Source: Canna indica
Taxonomy: Eukaryota; Streptophyta; Magnoliopsida; Zingiberales; Cannaceae
Length of the DNA: 64,000 nucleotides
Assembly: GCA_034359265.1 (NCBI GenBank)
Contig: CP136892.1
Coordinates: 84,126,001-84,190,000, forward strand
Reading direction: 5' to 3'
Within the stretch, counting starts at the first letter, position 1; each line of letters opens with the position of its first letter. Positions 59,501-64,000 of the stretch are shown here, piece by piece. A model generated the notes under the pieces. That model was given only the letters and a program-made list of their open reading frames with translations. It ran no database searches and had not been told where the DNA came from. The position numbers and the translations under genes were made by a program.

Positions 59501-62500
59501 AAAGAAAAAAAACGGCCTTTTACACAGATATTCCTTTACAATTGCGAAGATTAGAGCTGCACAAGAAGAAAACCCAGTTTCATGGTACAGAATTTGCTAG
59601 GATAAGTAATTGTGCTAGTTTAGCTTGCCTGCATGCCTTTATTTAGAGTTAGCTTTTAAGGAAATGCTGATTAATCAACGAGGAATAGTACAAATGTCTT
59701 GAGTTCAATCCCAAATTAATCGTGAATTATTCATAATTTATTTTCCTATAGTTCTTTCATGAGAAAAACTTGGAGAATTTGGATAGTTGAAACATTAACA
59801 GACAAAATCTATCTCCATATCAGTAAATGCAGCTCTACTATTTTCCCATCAATTTTTCTTACCAACGTTTAAAAGACAGCAAAAGGTAATCTGCATCTAG
59901 AAGGTTATGCTTCATTGTGTTTGATAGACAAATCCAATCATTTATTAAAGAGCTGAAGCATTTATTCATAAAGTACTCCAAATAAATGAGGAAGTTGCAA
60001 GAAAAATAACAATTGTGTTTAATTAATTGTGATATGCTAGTGCGTGCCTAGGCACAAATATGCTTATATCTTTTGCTCTTTGAAAAAGAGTCCAGCAATT
60101 TATAGGATTCAACCCATATATGACACAATCTGGCTTAAGGACATGCTTTATAGTTAAATATCATGTTGGAAATTTAATTATCTCTGCTGTGGATGTACAG
60201 ATTCTTGCACAGATGATCTGCTAATAGCACTTGGCCTCTGTTTCTTTAGGGAAAGTTATGGTACTTGGGCTTTATTGACTATTTGGAGCTCTTAGTATTC
60301 TATTCTGATTACCTGAAGCAGTTATTTCCTATACCAGAAATAGCTTTTCTCAAATGCCACCTTGGCATGTAGTATATTCACCAACTTTCAACCTGATGAT
60401 TGTACCTTTAGGATGTTTGTTTCATAGGAAAAAAGGATAGGATAAGGGATCGATTTATATCTATTGTTTGTTTAGTGCATGGATTAGAAGAAAATAGGAT
60501 TAGAACAATATTATGTCTGATGTACACCGTATTTAAAAAAAATTACCCATTACTCCCTCATTTATTATCTATCCAGTAAAACAAACTAACCATTAGTACA
60601 TTTGTAAGTCTAATCTAATTGATGTAATTGTCGCTGATCTTGGTGTTAGAAGATAACTGCACGGTGGAGGTATGTTGTCGCCTTAACTTATTTTGGAAAC
60701 ACCATAGTTTCTCAGTTTATGTATATAAAGCTTGCATCGGTTGTCTGAGGATTATCAGTTACTTGTGCTATTATTAATTTTGTTATATTTGGCTTTTAAG
60801 TCAACATTGTTTTTTTATTATTGAAATAGTAGTTTGCTGAATTACTAAAAAGCGTCTCTAAACATGTAACCATACACAGTGCTGATACAACACAACATTA
60901 ATATGCGAATTTACAATTTTTAAAAAAGAACAACTTATAGACGAAACCTCATTTTAATTTCACCAACATCACCTATGGACAGTAAAGGCCAAAACTGAAA
61001 GAATAGTATCAGTACCCTGTCTGCATACACCCACTACGAGACAACAGCTCCAAAATGGATATATAATAATGGAGGCAGAGATTGGACCCATTCAACCCAG
61101 TGTTTGGCACACAATACTTACATGCTAATAAGTGAACATGTAGTAATTTATCTCCTGAAAACAATCAAGACAAAAAAAACTGGTATAACTATTAGTACCT
61201 TGTATGCCCAGTACAGATATGAAGATTCAACATTTATTTCTTTGCCGAGGCGTGCAATCACTTTTGATGGAGTCCAAACTGTATTCTGTGAAGATACGCA
61301 CATCAATTGTTGTTTGTGAATACTATTAAGGTTGTGCTTGGTGCATTGCCATGTAACTTTGCAATAGATTACCACTTGTAAAATGCTCAATTGTTGTGCA
61401 TTGCAATGTTGGTACTTGGTACACTATAATTTATGTCAAATTACTAGTAATCTAGATTGTCATATTTGGTTCCATAGCTAGATTAATTTCAAGTTTTCCA
61501 AAACAAAACATGTTTAGAAAATAGATATATAAGATTGAAAACTAAAAACATGTTTGTCAAATAAATATGATACATTTTTAAGGAATTAAACAAAAAATGC
61601 ATAATTCTTCGTGTACCTATTTTATTTAGTTTTAAAATAATTATAATTTTTGTGATGATAAGGAACTAAAATTAAAAAACCTACAAAATTGAAAGATTTA
61701 AAAGTAAAAAATACATTATTTTCAACACATTTCATATTGTTAAATTTAATTAATATGTTTTAACATATATATATTGATAAATAAATAAATAATTTAGAGG
61801 GACCAAAATTAATCAAATTCTAAGTAAAAAATTAAATTATTTTTTAATTTTGGAGGATTAAAATATAAATTTTATAAAATTATAGGACAAATGCTTAATG
61901 TGTAGTTATAAGTTTGGAGGAAAAATAAAATTAAAGGGACATTTCGAAGTTTTTGACAAAAGTATTCTGCTTTGCCAATAGTGTTGGCAGAAATATTCTC
62001 TTATTTGTCTATATTTGCTTTTCCAAATAACCACCCCCGCTAAGGTAAACTGAACTATCACCTAGGTGGCAATCTAGATTGCCCATACATTTCCACCTCA
62101 AATAGGAATCAAACAACCCAATATAGATTACCAATACAAAATTACCAGTAATTCTACAAGATTACTTTATACCAAATGCCACCTAACTTCTGTTTTGAAG
62201 GTAAAGAATTGAAAAACATAATATATAAGTGTAACCAAATCTAGCAGCAGAGATACGTGCAGATTCTGCAACCACGTTGCAGATTTATGATTAAAGGTAG
62301 CGGCTAATGAGTTCCAACTTTAGAAGTTCTGATAACAAATTTTAATAGCACATGCTTCTAACAACAGATTCATTCAATGGTAATAGTTTTTTACTGTTAG
62401 CATATGGTGCAATAAACATGAGACCCTAGTTACAGTTGCTATATAAGGCTAAGAATAAATGGCCAAGGACTGCTTAAAAATACCTTGCATGAAAGCAAGA

Positions 62501-63816
62501 TTACCCATATGATTAACATGATAAGAATAATATGGATGCTTTGGAAAGTCTGAGGTTATGCTTCATAGGTGCATTACTGTTGACAAAATCATGATATTCT
62601 AAGTTCCTCATTATCAAACTTAACAGGATGGGAAATAATTCGACAAGATGCCACTATTGAGACAGTTTAGTACTAATCAATGAATGCAACATGGAACCTT
62701 CAGAGGATGATCGGTTACAATGAGAATATGAAACAGTAACTAGGTTCACATGTTATTCAAAGGACTGTAATTGAAGATGAGAAATGCTACCTCTGTAGTT
62801 TGTTCAAGCAACATCTGGTCCAAAATTGGCATGATCCAGTCCTCAAATTTGCAGTAATTGTCATTAGGAACCAGCAGGTTTCCAATTCTATTCAACCCTT
62901 TTGAACGCAGATAAGCTCCCGGCAAAGAGAAATCACCTTTATAAGTTGGTGCAAGACATTTAATTAGATCTTCTTCTATACCACCAGCAGTTGTCACCAA
63001 AACTTCAACCTAAGCATGGCACAAGGCCATTAAAGCGATGAAAGTTGGAAGATGGGAAGTACGAAGAGTATCTATGCAGAAAAAACAACCTTATAGTAAA
63101 GAAGCAAAGCATATAGTGAAGTAACCATTAACACCATAGAAATTCTTTATAGTGTAGAAGGAGATTTCTATCCCTTAACTGAAGTAAACAAGCAAAACCA
63201 CAATCAAATTCGCTTACAGTAGGAAGATATTTATAGTAAAAGAAGTATGATTGAACTGGTAGTTTATGATGTCACTCACCATCTGGTGCTGCACAAGAAA
63301 TCGGATTATCTCCCTAATGCCGGAAGATACCAGGTTGGAAGTGAAGCCCAGAAAAATCTTGCAGCCGACCGATTCCCTGTAGGCAGGATTGCGCTCCTCT
63401 TCACTGCAGTCCTCTGCGGGCGTCTCATGAGAGAGCCTCCAATCTATCTTCATTCCCGTCCCACCAACAAAGGAATTGAAAAAGAAGAATAAAAAAAGGA
63501 AAAGAATAAAAAAGGCCACAAAAAGAATCTTTCGCCGTCCATCAACGAAACAACAAGAATCGAGCGGGGCAAGAGAGTGAGAGCTCACCATTTGGTTAAC
63601 AACTTCGATGGCGTCGCCGAGATTGGAGGCTTGGAACCCGGTGGAGGACATGGAGTCGAGGAGGCCGAGGAGGTCGAGCCCCCGGTTGAAGTCGTACCCG
63701 GCGACTCTCGGGAACCGCTTCTCCTCCAAGGATATGGAGGGCTTAAACACCACCGAACGCACCGCACCGAGGGTTTCTCGATCTCGCTGCTCTCCCGCCG
63801 GCGCGCCGCCTTCCAT
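56567..63816 (-). CDS. DHS: Deoxyhypusine synthase, seven exons, 377 aa
   Basis: Exons 63816-63589, 63447-63280, 63009-62791, 61285-61199, 59391-59286, 59207-58972 and 56656-56567, with GT-AG borders and matching phases. The enzyme moves an aminobutyl group from spermidine, with NAD, onto one lysine of eIF5A (first step of hypusine formation, cytosol). Family blocks seen: [114 protein letters not shown] and [11 protein letters not shown], whose Lys at about 339 corresponds to the catalytic lysine. The final exon gives [12 protein letters not shown] then a divergent [13 protein letters not shown] tail. Total length is normal for plants. Introns 3 to 6 are long and hold MITEs. Confidence 0.97.
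57080..57180. repeat. Short minisatellite in DHS intron 6
   Basis: Two and a half units of AAG(C/T)GGCGAGA..ACGATTGAT followed by (A/G)TTGT(C/T)GAAG.CAAC, unit about 37-39 bases. Confidence 0.65.
60411..60592. mobile_element. Tourist-like MITE in DHS intron 4
   Basis: Flanked by TTA on both sides (60408-60410 and 60593-60595). Left end GGATGTTTGTTTCATAGGA; right end reverse-complemented TGGTTAGTTTGTTTTACTGG. The 182-bp AT-rich interior is non-coding. TTA duplication and size fit PIF/Harbinger MITEs. Confidence 0.6.
61330..62183. mobile_element. Possible Harbinger-related non-autonomous element in DHS intron 3
   Basis: TAA flanks both ends (61327-61329 and 62184-62186). Left end GGTTGTGCTTGGTGCATT; right end reverse-complemented GGTGGCATTTGGTATAAAG. 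Subterminal parts also pair (TAATCTAGATTGTCATAT versus GGCAATCTAGATTGCC; ATTACCA/TGGTAATC). The interior is AT-rich and non-coding. Confidence 0.5.
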
Positions 63817-64000
63817 TTCTTCCCGCTCGAGACCGAGGTTTCGGCGACAAGCCTGAGCAGGTATCGGTTCTCCGCGCTCGCTTTTTTCCTTTTTTCCCCT
63901 TTCGAGATTCTTCTGCTTTACATACGCGGATACCGTATGACCGGCCCGGCCCGGTTTGAGACGCTACGTCACTGATTGAGTCGTGCACGAATCTTAACGC
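63817..64000 (-). promoter_or_regulatory. 5' flank of the DHS gene (promoter start, cut by window edge)
   Basis: GC-rich sequence directly upstream of the DHS start. No TATA box is evident, as is common for housekeeping genes. Small open frames here are not credible genes. Confidence 0.45.

Overview
The window is plant nuclear DNA: GC-rich spliced exons with GT-AG introns sit in AT-rich intergenic sequence full of small transposons, and there are no prokaryotic operons. The strong GC contrast between exons and introns and the protein sequences suggest a monocot. A commelinid, perhaps Zingiberales, is my guess and not proven.

Layout, left to right. 1-139 (-) is the first exon of a snakin/GASA-type secreted peptide gene cut by the window edge. 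About 0.2-7.7 kb is TE-derived or featureless intergenic DNA. 7902-9808 (+) is a three-exon DUF620 gene. 12875-15379 (-) is a two-exon plastid-type SWIB/MDM2-domain gene. 16829-18189 (-) is a four-exon clade D PP2C phosphatase. 20139-20833 (-) is a two-exon small protein with a DUF863-like N-terminal motif. About 20.8-33.5 kb is gene-poor, with an unexplained GC-rich ORF patch (23.5-23.9 kb), a degenerate tandem repeat (26.4-27.3 kb), an F-box-like pseudogene (28.4-29.0 kb) and several foldback elements. 33579-34055 (+) is a plantacyanin. 37977-38722 (+) is a microsomal glutathione S-transferase 3 gene. 39537-52104 (-) is a six-exon SEL1L/HRD3 gene for ER-associated degradation. Its 5.95-kb fourth intron carries a PIF/Harbinger-type element that itself holds a LINE reverse-transcriptase fragment between perfect 112-bp direct repeats. 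52602-53735 (+) is an intronless GeBP/DUF573 transcription regulator, divergent from HRD3. 56567-63816 (-) is a seven-exon deoxyhypusine synthase gene.

The genes are unrelated single-copy housekeeping or regulatory loci: ER quality control, eIF5A hypusination, plastid SWIB protein, phosphatase signalling, secreted copper protein, membrane GST. Nothing suggests a biosynthetic cluster. The most unusual structure is the nested insertion in HRD3 intron 4: a LINE fragment with neither a recognisable 5' nor 3' end, bounded by a duplication far longer than a normal target-site duplication. This fits templated repair of a double-strand break better than ordinary retrotransposition.

Exon boundaries were worked out by hand from reading frame, GT/AG sites and family knowledge. 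All complete multi-exon models keep phase at every junction. UTR limits and TE edges are approximate.
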